From a virus: 43,508 nt of DNA. The position numbers and the translations under genes were made by a program. The notes under the pieces were generated by a model. It did no database searches. It was not told the DNA's origin and was given only the letters and a program-made list of their open reading frames with translations. Positions 1 through 5,495 of this stretch are shown in pieces; position 1 is the first letter of the stretch, and every line of letters starts with the position of its first letter. The stretch lies in IMG/VR virus record IMGVR_UViG_3300049732_000064, positions 1-43,508 of that record. One strand, written 5' to 3'.

Positions 1-437
1 CCAGCCGCTAGATACTTCTCGTGCCAGCGCAGCATGTCGCGCGCAGTAATCTCGTTGACGACCTTATCCCCCATTTCGCGGTCAACGCACTTGCAGAGAA
101 CGTCGTAGTAGTGCCGAGTGGCAAACCGCTTCTTGCGGTACGGTGAGTCCTCGTCTGTAAGGTAGCACCTTACAAGGCTGCCGACCGTGCCATCGAATAC
201 GATGGCTCGCGGCAGCCCACCCTTGCTCCAGACCAGCATTTCGTCCTGAAGCTGCCGGCAGCGGTCCTCGATCCATGCCCGCTCGTGATCGCTTGGGGAC
301 TGACCGCACCATAGGCGGGCGGACTTCGGCAGGAACCCGCGTTTGATGAAGTCGGTACGCGCGTGCCATCGCGCCTCCCATCCGTTTATGCGAGGTTTCC
401 AAGTCAATCCTGGGGCTTGAATATCAGGCCGCGTCAT
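1..437 (-). CDS. int: Tyrosine site-specific integrase, N-terminal part (runs off window)
   Basis: The visible 145 residues form the N-terminal arm and the start of the SAM-like core-binding domain of a phage tyrosine recombinase. A stretch of the type GSLVRCYLTDEDSPYRKK is followed by TRHYYDVLCK and ITARDMLRWHEKY, a pattern typical of alphaproteobacterial prophage integrases. The catalytic domain (R..H-x-x-R..Y) lies beyond the left edge. The ATG is preceded by AGGAG at 8-nt spacing and the start overlaps the upstream excisionase-like gene by 14 nt. It would be the last visible gene of the leftward early operon and would catalyse attP/attB recombination. The family call is by eye; the missing catalytic half limits certainty. 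Confidence 0.8.
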   Translation of the reverse strand, partial: MTRPDIQAPGLTWKPRINGWEARWHARTDFIKRGFLPKSARLWCGQSPSDHERAWIEDRCRQLQDEMLVWSKGGLPRAIVFDGTVGSLVRCYLTDEDSPYRKKRFATRHYYDVLCKCVDREMGDKVVNEITARDMLRWHEKYLAA

Positions 438-633
438 GTGCTTTACTCCTGAAAGCCACAATCTTAGACCCATAGGCGTGGTCTAGGTAAGCCTCCACCG
501 ACGGCCAGTGGCGCTTATTCCCCATCGTCCCGTGCTTGGGCGGGAAGCCCTTTTGACGGTCGAGCAAAGCCAAAGTCTCGGAGGGCATCCCCGTTGCCTT
601 GAGTATCTCGCTGTCCGTCACGAACATCCTCAC
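424..633 (-). CDS. Small MerR/excisionase-like DNA-binding protein
   Basis: A 69-residue protein lying directly before and overlapping the integrase, the usual place for an excisionase or recombination directionality factor. The N-terminal half (TDSEILKATGMPSETLALLD) reads as a winged-helix or helix-turn-helix of the AlpA/MerR type, and the following GxKRHWPSVEAYLDHAYG resembles the wing plus closing helix. The GTG start is preceded by GGGAA about 7 nt upstream. Inferred role: bending att-site DNA to favour excision, or regulating int. A plain transcription regulator is the main alternative. Confidence 0.5.
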   Translation of the reverse strand: MRMFVTDSEILKATGMPSETLALLDRQKGFPPKHGTMGNKRHWPSVEAYLDHAYGSKIVAFRSKAHDAA

Positions 634-646
634 GGTTTATTTCCCA

Positions 647-1351
647 TTAACGCCCCGCGCGTAACCTTGGAGCGGCCCCTTGGGGATGCTCCAAGCTCGC
701 ACCCGTTGGAACGGGCTCGTCCATTGGACGGGCCGCATTAGGTTTCGGATAGGGGTTTGATTTCAGCTCGAGCCGCCGCGCCTTGGTCTTGCCACCGACA
801 GAAAGCGGCCTCCAATACAGGTGCTTGCCTTCGTCCCAATGTGGTTCGATATGGCGACTTGGCAGCAACGTCCTTAGCTTGTCTGGGCTGCGGGTGCCCC
901 AAGTCGAATTGCAAGACCGCCCAGGCTTGAATACGCCGTCGATTAGAAGGCCATCCATAGCTCGTTCTCTGCGCCCGTCATATTGCCACCCTGACGCCTG
1001 ATAGATGCCGCCGTGGTGCCCATGCGTGGCGTCAGCAAAGCTAATAGCTAACGAATGCTTGGCCAGCGTCAGCCAATGACAGGCAAATGAAATTAGCTTC
1101 GATAGAGGGATGTTGCAGCTTGGATTGCGGACAAGGCGCGTCAGTTCGATTAGTTCTTCCGCCCATCGTGTGGGCGGAATGCTAAAGATGGCCGCTGCTA
1201 TAGGCTCCCCCCTGTCTCCAAACAGGCCGCCAGCAGACCGAATGCAGTAGCAGTGCTGAATGTTTCCTGGCATCCGATGCGAATAGTGAAATTGCTTCAC
1301 TAGTGGCCATACTTCGTTCGGGTCTGCGCCGGTCATAAAATACGGTTCCAT
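647..1351 (-). CDS. Mom-like GNAT-fold DNA-modification protein
   Basis: A 234-residue protein close in size to Mu Mom (about 231 residues). Seen: FHYSHRMP near residue 22, ELTRLVRNPS around residue 70, and SFADATHGHHGGIYQASGW around residues 103-121. The ELxRL...S[FY]AD..HGxxGxIYQAxxW.Y.G pattern is what I associate with Mom and its phage relatives, which are GNAT-related enzymes that modify adenines and block host restriction. The proline-rich C-terminal 40 residues look unstructured. It sits in the leftward early operon next to int/xis, consistent with anti-restriction. No adenine methylase partner is visible. The family is moderately certain; the chemistry is inferred. Confidence 0.6.
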   Translation of the reverse strand: MEPYFMTGADPNEVWPLVKQFHYSHRMPGNIQHCYCIRSAGGLFGDRGEPIAAAIFSIPPTRWAEELIELTRLVRNPSCNIPLSKLISFACHWLTLAKHSLAISFADATHGHHGGIYQASGWQYDGRRERAMDGLLIDGVFKPGRSCNSTWGTRSPDKLRTLLPSRHIEPHWDEGKHLYWRPLSVGGKTKARRLELKSNPYPKPNAARPMDEPVPTGASLEHPQGAAPRLRAGR

Positions 1352-1389
1352 TTATTTGGTATTTTCGCCATATTTGCTGTGCAGTGATT

Positions 1390-1406
1390 GTTAATTCCCA
1401 ATTAAC
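1390..1406. promoter_or_regulatory. 7+3+7 perfect palindrome
   Basis: GTTAATT-CCC-AATTAAC is a perfect inverted repeat. It overlaps the stop codon of the 56-residue gene and precedes the Mom-like gene by about 40 nt. It is too AT-rich and short for a terminator and lacks a T-tract; an operator is possible. Related TTAAT/GGGAATAA words occur at other gene junctions nearby, so it may also be chance. Confidence 0.3.
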
Positions 1407-1572
1407 GGTCGCCAAGCACGGCGTCACACAGTCGGATCATTTCAGTTAATCGCGTGTCGCGACCGACCGTTTCCGTTGCGCCGTCGATTTCGTTCAGTAG
1501 GGCCTCACGCACGTCACGAAGCGCCTCGGCGGCGTCAACGTACATTTGCATCCAATTTGGCTCGGTCATCAT
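1402..1572 (-). CDS. Small early protein, unknown function
   Basis: A 56-residue, acidic, helical protein (MMTEPNWMQMYVDAAEAL...). An ATG with GGGA 6 nt upstream is preferred over a TTG four codons earlier. It contains no domain I recognise. It belongs to the leftward early operon between the 25-residue membrane peptide and the Mom-like gene. Confidence 0.5.
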   Translation of the reverse strand: MMTEPNWMQMYVDAAEALRDVREALLNEIDGATETVGRDTRLTEMIRLCDAVLGDR

Positions 1573-1588
1573 GGTTATTCCCAAATTA

Positions 1589-1666
1589 TCAGTTCGGAAA
1601 CGTGCAGGCGCGCCAGATGATGAAGGCGAGCCAGCCGATCAGTAGTGCGATCACAATTTCAGTCAT
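1589..1666 (-). CDS. 25-residue single-pass membrane peptide
   Basis: An ORF encoding MTEIVIALLIGWLAFIIWRA plus five more residues. Nearly the whole peptide is one transmembrane helix ending in an arginine. Its ATG lies inside the last codons of the upstream gene (8-nt overlap), as expected for translational coupling, but no strong ribosome-binding site is seen. Small phage membrane peptides of this kind can act in exclusion or lysis timing; here that is speculation. Confidence 0.35.
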   Translation of the reverse strand: MTEIVIALLIGWLAFIIWRACTFPN

Positions 1667-1949
1667 TCGCGCGCTGACCCGTGGTTAACCGTTCTTGCGC
1701 GCGTTTAAACGCAGCTCCGAGTGTCCAGGGGCGCGTCCCGAATAAATCAAGACGCTCTCGACAATCCAAAACGTCGAAATATTTTCTGAGAGAAATCCCC
1801 TCGGCATTGAGATAGCGACAGACGACGCAATCTGCTGTCCAATAGTCATATTCGGTGGCGGGGTCTTGTCTCCCCAGCCATGCAGTGATTGCCTCAAGTG
1901 AAAATGGATCAACTTTCGTTGGTTGTTCCCATTTTGGATCGTAGAGCAT
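1659..1949 (-). CDS. Small early protein starting MLYDP, paralogous start with neighbour
   Basis: A 96-residue protein with AGAGGG 8 nt before the ATG. The opening MLYDPKW and the phrase FSLEAITAWLGRQDPATEYDY resemble a family of short phage/actinobacterial proteins. It contains a C-x-x-C-like pair (DCVVC) near residue 41. The first 14 nt of the gene (ATGCTCTACGATCC) and the preceding CGACC are shared with the upstream gene, which suggests a duplication of the start region. Function unknown. Confidence 0.6.
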   Translation of the reverse strand: MLYDPKWEQPTKVDPFSLEAITAWLGRQDPATEYDYWTADCVVCRYLNAEGISLRKYFDVLDCRERLDLFGTRPWTLGAAFKRAQERLTTGQRAND

Positions 1950-1967
1950 CGGTCGGACCCTCTATGG

Positions 1968-2282
1968 TTAATTGCTCACTAACGCGCGACTTACCTCGCG
2001 CAACTTGGCAATGTTTTGCTCTTTGGTGTGCGTTTCGTTGAATTGCGCTATGCCGCCCTTCATCGACCCCCAAAGCGCGCCAATGGCCCTGTCCTTTAGC
2101 TCCGTGTTGCCAGCGGCCGCCCTTGCAATCGCTCCGATCAGGCACACGCGGCCTTCGGTATCCTCAAAGGTGAACGGGCAATGCCCGTGCCGCTCCATAT
2201 AGTCGGCGGCTCGCGCCAGAACTTCCGAGACTGTCGCCGGCACGACATCTGGCATCTTGAACTTGATTGGATCGTAGAGCAT
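1968..2282 (-). CDS. DUF6197-like protein
   Basis: A 104-residue protein with GGAGG 7 nt before its ATG. The pattern TVSEVLARAADYMERHGHC..., then a cysteine-containing RVCLIGAIARAA helix, matches my memory of the DUF6197 family, small proteins found in phages and actinobacteria with no known role. It shares the MLYDP opening with the downstream gene. It lies in the middle of the leftward early operon. Confidence 0.6.
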   Translation of the reverse strand: MLYDPIKFKMPDVVPATVSEVLARAADYMERHGHCPFTFEDTEGRVCLIGAIARAAAGNTELKDRAIGALWGSMKGGIAQFNETHTKEQNIAKLREVSRALVSN

Positions 2283-2307
2283 TGGTCGCCTCCGTTATAA
2301 TTTCACG

Positions 2308-2466
2308 TTAGTCGGCTTGCTTCCATAAATCCTCTGCCAAGACACGATACCAGTTGGCCTGCGCTTCCAACTTTCTGACCTCATCGGCCATTTCCTCAAT
2401 GTCATGCAGCGCCCATGCACAGCGTTGGTAGGCGAGACTGACGACCCCGGCCTCTTTCGAGGTCAT
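2308..2466 (-). CDS. Small helical protein, unknown
   Basis: A 52-residue protein (MTSKEAGVVSLAYQRCAWAL...) predicted to be almost entirely helical, ending EDLWKQAD. Its ATG overlaps the stop of the upstream zinc-ribbon gene as ATGA, which decides the start over an in-frame ATG four codons earlier. No recognised family. Confidence 0.5.
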   Translation of the reverse strand: MTSKEAGVVSLAYQRCAWALHDIEEMADEVRKLEAQANWYRVLAEDLWKQAD

Positions 2467-2627
2467 TGTGCCATCCATTGTGGAACGTACTCATCTTCCA
2501 GTTCATCCCGACATGATTTGCAGAATGTGTGGTCCGTAGAATCATTGCGCCTCTCTATCGAGTAGCAAAAGCAATCGGGATCATCGTCACTATCGACGGC
2601 CCGTTCGCATCGTTCACAGATCACCAT
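2463..2627 (-). CDS. Small zinc-ribbon-like protein
   Basis: A 54-residue acidic protein with two CxxC knuckles (CERC at residues 4-7 and CKSC about 30 residues later), the layout of a zinc ribbon. GGTGA lies just upstream of the ATG. Its stop is fused by ATGA to the next gene. Such mini zinc proteins are common in phage early regions; partner and role are unknown. Confidence 0.55.
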   Translation of the reverse strand: MVICERCERAVDSDDDPDCFCYSIERRNDSTDHTFCKSCRDELEDEYVPQWMAQ

Positions 2628-2636
2628 GCTCACCAG

Positions 2637-2972
2637 TCACCTCCGAATCCGAAATGCCGCTTGGATGATTTTGACCACCTGCATTTCGGCATTGATGTCG
2701 CCGCTGACCTTGTAGAGTGCCCGCGCCCATCCAATAGGGTCGCAATCTTTCCAAAAAGCCGCTTCGCCAATTTCGTGCTGTAGCGTGTGGCATCGACGGC
2801 ACAAAGGAAGCGCATCACGGTCGTTAGGCTTCTGTCCAACGCCGGGGTTTTTCTTTCCGTGGGTGGCCGACGAGAAGCGAATGTGTGCAGCGTCCGAACC
2901 CTGATTGTCAGCGCACCTGGCGCATGGGAGAAGTCTAAGACGTTTAAGGTGTGCTTCATCGCGCTCCCTCAA
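2637..2972 (-). CDS. HNH/DUF968-like nuclease (recombination region)
   Basis: A 111-residue protein. Seen: CARCADNQGSDAAHIRF at residues 17-33, then ALPLCRRCHTLQHEIG around residues 54-69: two CxxC pairs, an AHI histidine and a C-H-x-x-x-H helix, i.e. a zinc-bound beta-beta-alpha (HNH-type) metal finger. This matches the DUF968/YbcO-like group of phage recombination nucleases. It overlaps the next upstream gene by 4 nt. Likely acts on branched or single-stranded DNA during phage recombination; activity is inferred. Confidence 0.65.
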   Translation of the reverse strand: MRERDEAHLKRLRLLPCARCADNQGSDAAHIRFSSATHGKKNPGVGQKPNDRDALPLCRRCHTLQHEIGEAAFWKDCDPIGWARALYKVSGDINAEMQVVKIIQAAFRIRR

Positions 2973-3166
2973 TTTGATCCCGGTGGTTTGTCGAGTTGCG
3001 CCAAGGCAAGCCAGCGCGACTCGCCGTTCTTGGGTGGCGCGCCAATCACATCCATGAAAAGCTCGAAAGCCTCGGCTGGAAAGGCGAGTGTAATCTGATA
3101 GTCACCTGACGTTTTCATGTGGCGCCAGGACAGATATTCAACGGGAAAGTGCGTATAGTCGGTCAT
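2969..3166 (-). CDS. Small early protein, unknown
   Basis: A 65-residue protein with a motif of the form SGDYQITLAFPAE followed by a helix and PPKNGESRWLALAQL. Its ATG overlaps the preceding stop by 1 nt and its stop overlaps the HNH-like gene by 4 nt. Its place between an ssDNA-binding-like gene and a nuclease gene suggests a role in DNA metabolism, but nothing in the sequence proves it. Confidence 0.55.
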   Translation of the reverse strand: MTDYTHFPVEYLSWRHMKTSGDYQITLAFPAEAFELFMDVIGAPPKNGESRWLALAQLDKPPGSN

Positions 3167-3504
3167 TAGAATGGAACCTCATCGTTCATTTCCTCTTTGA
3201 TGGGCCTTTTCGGCTTGCGAAAGTCGATACAGGCAACTTGCCGGCCCTGATAATGAGTAACGCCCTCCTGCATAACGATTGTTTTTCCGGTCCACATATC
3301 CGTATCGTCACCGAAGGCATCAATGAGGAATTGATTTTTTGTCTTGTTCAGGACGACGCCCTTATCCTTTTCCGTGAAGAAAATGACCGGCTTGCGCTCG
3401 TCGCCCACCTCTCGGATTTCAACCGTTGAAATGGTGACAAGGGTCGGCTTTTCCAAATCGGCCGCCCTTAAATATTCGGATGGAAACATTGCAGATGCTC
3501 TCAT
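3166..3504 (-). CDS. ssDNA-binding-like protein with SSB-type acidic tail
   Basis: A 112-residue protein with AGGA 8-9 nt before its ATG. The body (PSEYLRAADLEKPTLVTIST, then KPVIFFTEKDKGVVLNKT and FGDDTDMWTGKTI) is a widespread phage family of probable OB-like beta proteins. It ends in EEMNDEVPF, closely resembling the acidic DxxPF tail by which SSB proteins recruit partners. Inferred role: coating single strands during phage replication or recombination, with the neighbouring HNH-like nuclease. The fold assignment is inference. Confidence 0.55.
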   Translation of the reverse strand: MRASAMFPSEYLRAADLEKPTLVTISTVEIREVGDERKPVIFFTEKDKGVVLNKTKNQFLIDAFGDDTDMWTGKTIVMQEGVTHYQGRQVACIDFRKPKRPIKEEMNDEVPF

Positions 3505-3514
3505 ATTTTAGTTC

Positions 3515-3787
3515 CTATTCTGCTGCTGCTTGTGATTCTGCGTGTTCAACAATGATCGGAAGATTGTCGTAGATGTCGCGTGTGGCCCGCACGACCGCCA
3601 GTGCGACCAGCAACTCACGTTCGGCACTGTTGAGATATTCCCGCGCGAGGGTTTCCCATGCCGGCCTTGCTTCAAGACCGCCGATTGCGGCCTGCAATTG
3701 CTTGGCGTGATATTCGAGCCAGCCAGCCGCGCCCTGAACCTTGTTTAGCCGTGGCGCGATGCGCCGGTCCCATTCTTCCATTTTCAT
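3515..3787 (-). CDS. Helical early protein, unknown
   Basis: A 90-residue, mostly helical protein (MKMEEWDRRIAPRLNKVQ..., then WETLAREYLNSAERELLVAL). It is linked by an ATGA overlap to the upstream ribbon-helix-helix gene. A phage-type accessory replication protein is plausible, but no family is recognised. Confidence 0.55.
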   Translation of the reverse strand: MKMEEWDRRIAPRLNKVQGAAGWLEYHAKQLQAAIGGLEARPAWETLAREYLNSAERELLVALAVVRATRDIYDNLPIIVEHAESQAAAE

Positions 3788-3957
3788 TCTGCCGGCTCCA
3801 TCGTCGGGGAGTTGATGCGCTCAAGGATTAGAAGGCGAATCCAAGCGGAGAGATTCGTTCCATCATCCAACGCCCGTTGCTGTGCCCGCTCCTTTTCCTG
3901 TTTAGTTAAGCGGAGTGAAACTGCGGTTTGTAGTTGCCACCATGTTTTCTGAGACAC
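3784..3957 (-). CDS. Ribbon-helix-helix (CopG-like) DNA-binding protein
   Basis: A 57-residue protein starting at GTG, with GGGAG 7 nt upstream and an in-frame stop further upstream, so the start is well fixed. It reads as a short beta strand (TAVSLRLTKQ), then KERAQQRALDDGTNLSAWI and a second helix LLILERI, the size and order of a CopG/Arc fold. It overlaps the secreted-protein gene by 56 nt and the helical gene by 4 nt. Probably a small transcription regulator of the early region. Confidence 0.6.
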   Translation of the reverse strand: MSQKTWWQLQTAVSLRLTKQEKERAQQRALDDGTNLSAWIRLLILERINSPTMEPAE

Positions 3958-4354
3958 TGTTGACTCCCGGTTTTACGAACACATAGCCTCTGACGCTACG
4001 TTGATGAATGCGCGACAAACCTCTGCCGGAGTTGTAATCGCGCACGGTCCAAACATCGCCACGAACATGGGCGACTAGCAGAAAAACATGATGAGGACGG
4101 ACTGCGACCGCTCCTGGCCTTGCGGCCGTGGGGGGGAATAGAACGCGCCACATGGAAGCCCTGTTGAGGCGCGCGTCCGTAAGACCGAGGAACAGCCGCA
4201 GTCCGCAGCCGCAATAGGCTCTGGGACACCCCGGGGGACGTGAGCCTATTACAGTTGTCGAATTTCCATTTGGGTCGAGTGGTTCGGCGCGAGCTTGCAG
4301 CGCCAGCATGAGAATCGTGACAAACATCGCGACCACCAAAATGTTTTTCACCAC
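3902..4354 (-). CDS. Secreted protein with Cys/His-containing domain (possible CHAP/NlpC-like fold)
   Basis: A 150-residue protein. GTG is chosen because GGAGG lies 6 nt upstream. Residues 2-20 are a signal peptide (KNILVVAMFVTILMLALQARA, split here by its cleavage region). The mature part carries CPRAYCGCGLR, then RPHHVFLLVAHV and VRDYNSGRGLSRIHQRSVRG, a pattern I recall from Rhizobiales secreted proteins. An early Cys, a later His pair and an Asp would suit a papain-like (CHAP or NlpC/P60-like) hydrolase, but this is inference. In an early operon such an exported protein could alter the lysogen envelope. Confidence 0.6.
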   Translation of the reverse strand: MVKNILVVAMFVTILMLALQARAEPLDPNGNSTTVIGSRPPGCPRAYCGCGLRLFLGLTDARLNRASMWRVLFPPTAARPGAVAVRPHHVFLLVAHVRGDVWTVRDYNSGRGLSRIHQRSVRGYVFVKPGVNSVSENMVATTNRSFTPLN

Positions 4355-4476
4355 TGAATGCCTCCGGGAATTGATGAAGCCATGAGGACGCCAAACAGCG
4401 CCGAAATGCTCAGAACTGTCAGAAGCCAAATGCAGATCACGCAAACACTGCGAATGCCTGCCATGAGTTCACGCAT
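4348..4476 (-). CDS. 42-residue membrane peptide
   Basis: Encodes MRELMAGIRS, a hydrophobic segment VCVICIWLLTVLSISALFGV (one transmembrane helix) and a short polar end. It starts immediately after the stop of the upstream gene (TAAATG) and its stop overlaps the start of the secreted-protein gene, so it is embedded in the operon. No family is known to me. Confidence 0.45.
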   Translation of the reverse strand: MRELMAGIRSVCVICIWLLTVLSISALFGVLMASSIPGGIQW

Positions 4477-4638
4477 TTACAGCCCCGCTTCATCTTCTTC
4501 TGTTGAAAGCCGGTACCGCCCGTCTGGGTTTTGCCAGTAGCCACGCTTGGGCGCTTTAATCGTGTCATCGAGCGGGTCTGGGTCGCCCAGATGCTCGATG
4601 AGTTTTCCGTTTTCGTCGTGAACCTTGACCCAGCCCAT
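4477..4638 (-). CDS. First gene of leftward operon, unknown acidic protein
   Basis: A 53-residue acidic protein (MGWVKVHDENGKLIEHLGDP...). The ATG at 4638 is chosen because GGGAG lies 6 nt upstream and because it falls downstream of the predicted leftward promoter; longer in-frame starts would overlap that promoter. No domain is recognised. Confidence 0.5.
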   Translation of the reverse strand: MGWVKVHDENGKLIEHLGDPDPLDDTIKAPKRGYWQNPDGRYRLSTEEDEAGL

Positions 4639-4690
4639 ATCGCGCTCCCGTGCTTTGGCGAAATTCAGAAACGGTTTCATCGCGTGGGAA

Positions 4691-4719
4691 GTCATACCCC
4701 ACATACCGTGTGAAGTCAA
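4691..4719 (-). promoter_or_regulatory. Leftward early promoter (pL-like)
   Basis: On the minus strand TTGACT (4719-4714), a 17-bp spacer and TATGAC (4696-4691). This places the transcription start about 45 nt before the first leftward gene. All genes from here to the left edge read the same way with tiny gaps, as one operon. Confidence 0.5.
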
Positions 4720-4725
4720 GTACCG

Positions 4726-4775
4726 TTATCCACAGTTGGTGTGAGAAAATGAAAATTTATTTTGCGATAATATTA
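4726..4775. other. DnaA box beside AT-rich stretch, candidate origin
   Basis: TTATCCACA at 4726-4734 is a perfect DnaA-box consensus. It is followed directly by an AT-rich stretch (4743-4773). It lies between divergent promoters in the control region, about 1.1 kb from the replication protein gene. A single box is weak evidence for an origin; it may instead make the early promoters respond to host DnaA. Confidence 0.35.
4763..4771 (+). promoter_or_regulatory. Extended -10 promoter, rightward
   Basis: TGCGATAAT fits an extended -10 (TG-N-TATAAT, one mismatch). It would start transcription near 4778, about 40 nt before the 71-residue gene. The leader contains a small inverted repeat TACCG-TCCCC-CGGTA (4785-4799). 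Confidence 0.4.
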
Positions 4776-4816
4776 GGCATGGGCTACCGTCCCCCGGTAA
4801 GGTAGGGGATACTACT

Positions 4817-5032
4817 ATGGCTGGTATGTCTCTCGAAAAAGAATGGGAAATCAGGCGGTTGGCGTCGAAATATATTCACGCTATTCTGACTGATGTCGGG
4901 GAAATAGAAGAGGCAAAGCTAATCGCGGCAATGATTCTGAATATTTTGCTGCATCCGGTGCCGGTGCCAGCGCCAGCGCCAGCGCCAAACGTGGCGGCTA
5001 CGGATATGATTAGGCTCGTATTCTCCGCTTAG
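4817..5032 (+). CDS. Small helical protein with Pro-Val/Pro-Ala tail, unknown
   Basis: A 71-residue protein. AGGGGA lies 8 nt before the ATG. An N-terminal helical domain (LEKEWEIRRLASKYIHAIL) is followed by a low-complexity VPVPAPAPAP segment around residues 48-57. It converges on the repressor gene and overlaps its end by 4 nt, so its transcription would oppose that of the repressor. A Cro-like or antirepressor role would suit the position, but there is no sequence support. Confidence 0.5.
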   Translation: MAGMSLEKEWEIRRLASKYIHAILTDVGEIEEAKLIAAMILNILLHPVPVPAPAPAPNVAATDMIRLVFSA

Positions 5033-5334
5033 GCCCGCTTAGCCCTTTGGGCGGCCCTCTGGGCGTTTATTAGCGCCACCTTGATGTCGTCTGGCAGCCG
5101 AAGGGTCACGCCCCTATAGACCCATTCCTGGGGCACTGAGAGGCTATTCTCAAGTCTGAAAGCCGCATCCAGGTCGATCCGGCGGATTCCCTTCTCATAA
5201 TTGCTCCAGGCATTGCCGGAAATGCCAGCATAAGCAGCCATTTCAGCCTGCGAGAGTTCGAGGCCCTTGCGTAACAAGGTGAGCCTCCGCGCTATTGCGG
5301 TCATCGAATAGGGGCTTTCAATATCCCGGCTCAT
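5029..5334 (-). CDS. XRE-family transcription regulator (candidate immunity repressor)
   Basis: A 101-residue protein from the chosen ATG (a GTG 14 codons upstream is also possible). The helix-turn-helix runs over TAIARRLTLLRKGLELSQ, EMAAYAGISGNAWSNYEKG and DLDAAFRLENSL, a standard Cro/C1-type domain. The C-terminal 35 residues are basic and helical; there is no peptidase/dimerisation domain, so this is not a LexA-cleavable CI. It is divergent from the VRR-NUC operon with overlapping promoters, the usual layout for a lysogeny switch. Confidence 0.75.
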   Translation of the reverse strand: MSRDIESPYSMTAIARRLTLLRKGLELSQAEMAAYAGISGNAWSNYEKGIRRIDLDAAFRLENSLSVPQEWVYRGVTLRLPDDIKVALINAQRAAQRAKRA

Positions 5335-5399
5335 AGGGCCGGAAAGTTCCACATTTAGAAACACAACACTACACACGCCTCGGCGTTGGATTTACTCCC

Positions 5400-5430
5400 T
5401 TGACAGTATCCACCAACCGTGTGATATAGA
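5400..5430 (+). promoter_or_regulatory. Rightward early promoter (pR-like)
   Basis: TTGACA at 5400-5405 and TATAGA at 5425-5430 (19-bp spacer; GATATA at 5423 gives 17 bp). It lies upstream of the nuclease and replication genes, facing away from the repressor gene. Confidence 0.55.
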
Positions 5431-5449
5431 GCAATCACTAAGCAGTCAA
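5423..5449 (-). promoter_or_regulatory. Repressor-gene promoter overlapping pR
   Basis: On the minus strand TTGACT (5449-5444), a 15-bp spacer and TATATC (5428-5423). The -10 hexamer shares its bases with the rightward promoter, so the two should exclude each other. The flanking CTTGAC and GTCAAG also form a dispersed inverted repeat. Confidence 0.4.
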
Positions 5450-5465
5450 GCGTTATTTGTAATGC

Positions 5466-5495
5466 GTTGCCTTTAGGGAAATTCGGGAAGGCAAC
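5466..5495 (+). promoter_or_regulatory. Hairpin sequestering the VRR-NUC ribosome-binding site
   Basis: GTTGCCTT (5466-5473) pairs perfectly with AAGGCAAC (5488-5495) around a 14-nt loop. The GGGAAGG ribosome-binding sequence sits in the 3' arm and the TTG start follows the stem directly. This would reduce translation until the stem opens; a DNA operator is the alternative. Confidence 0.5.

Noticed and set aside
82-402. 106-residue minus frame
   Set aside because: It is out of frame with the recognisable integrase start at 437 and has an Arg/Ala/Pro-rich shadow composition.
2630-2959. 109-residue minus frame across the HNH-like gene
   Set aside because: The other frame carries the paired CxxC motifs and joins its neighbours by 4-nt overlaps; this frame has neither.
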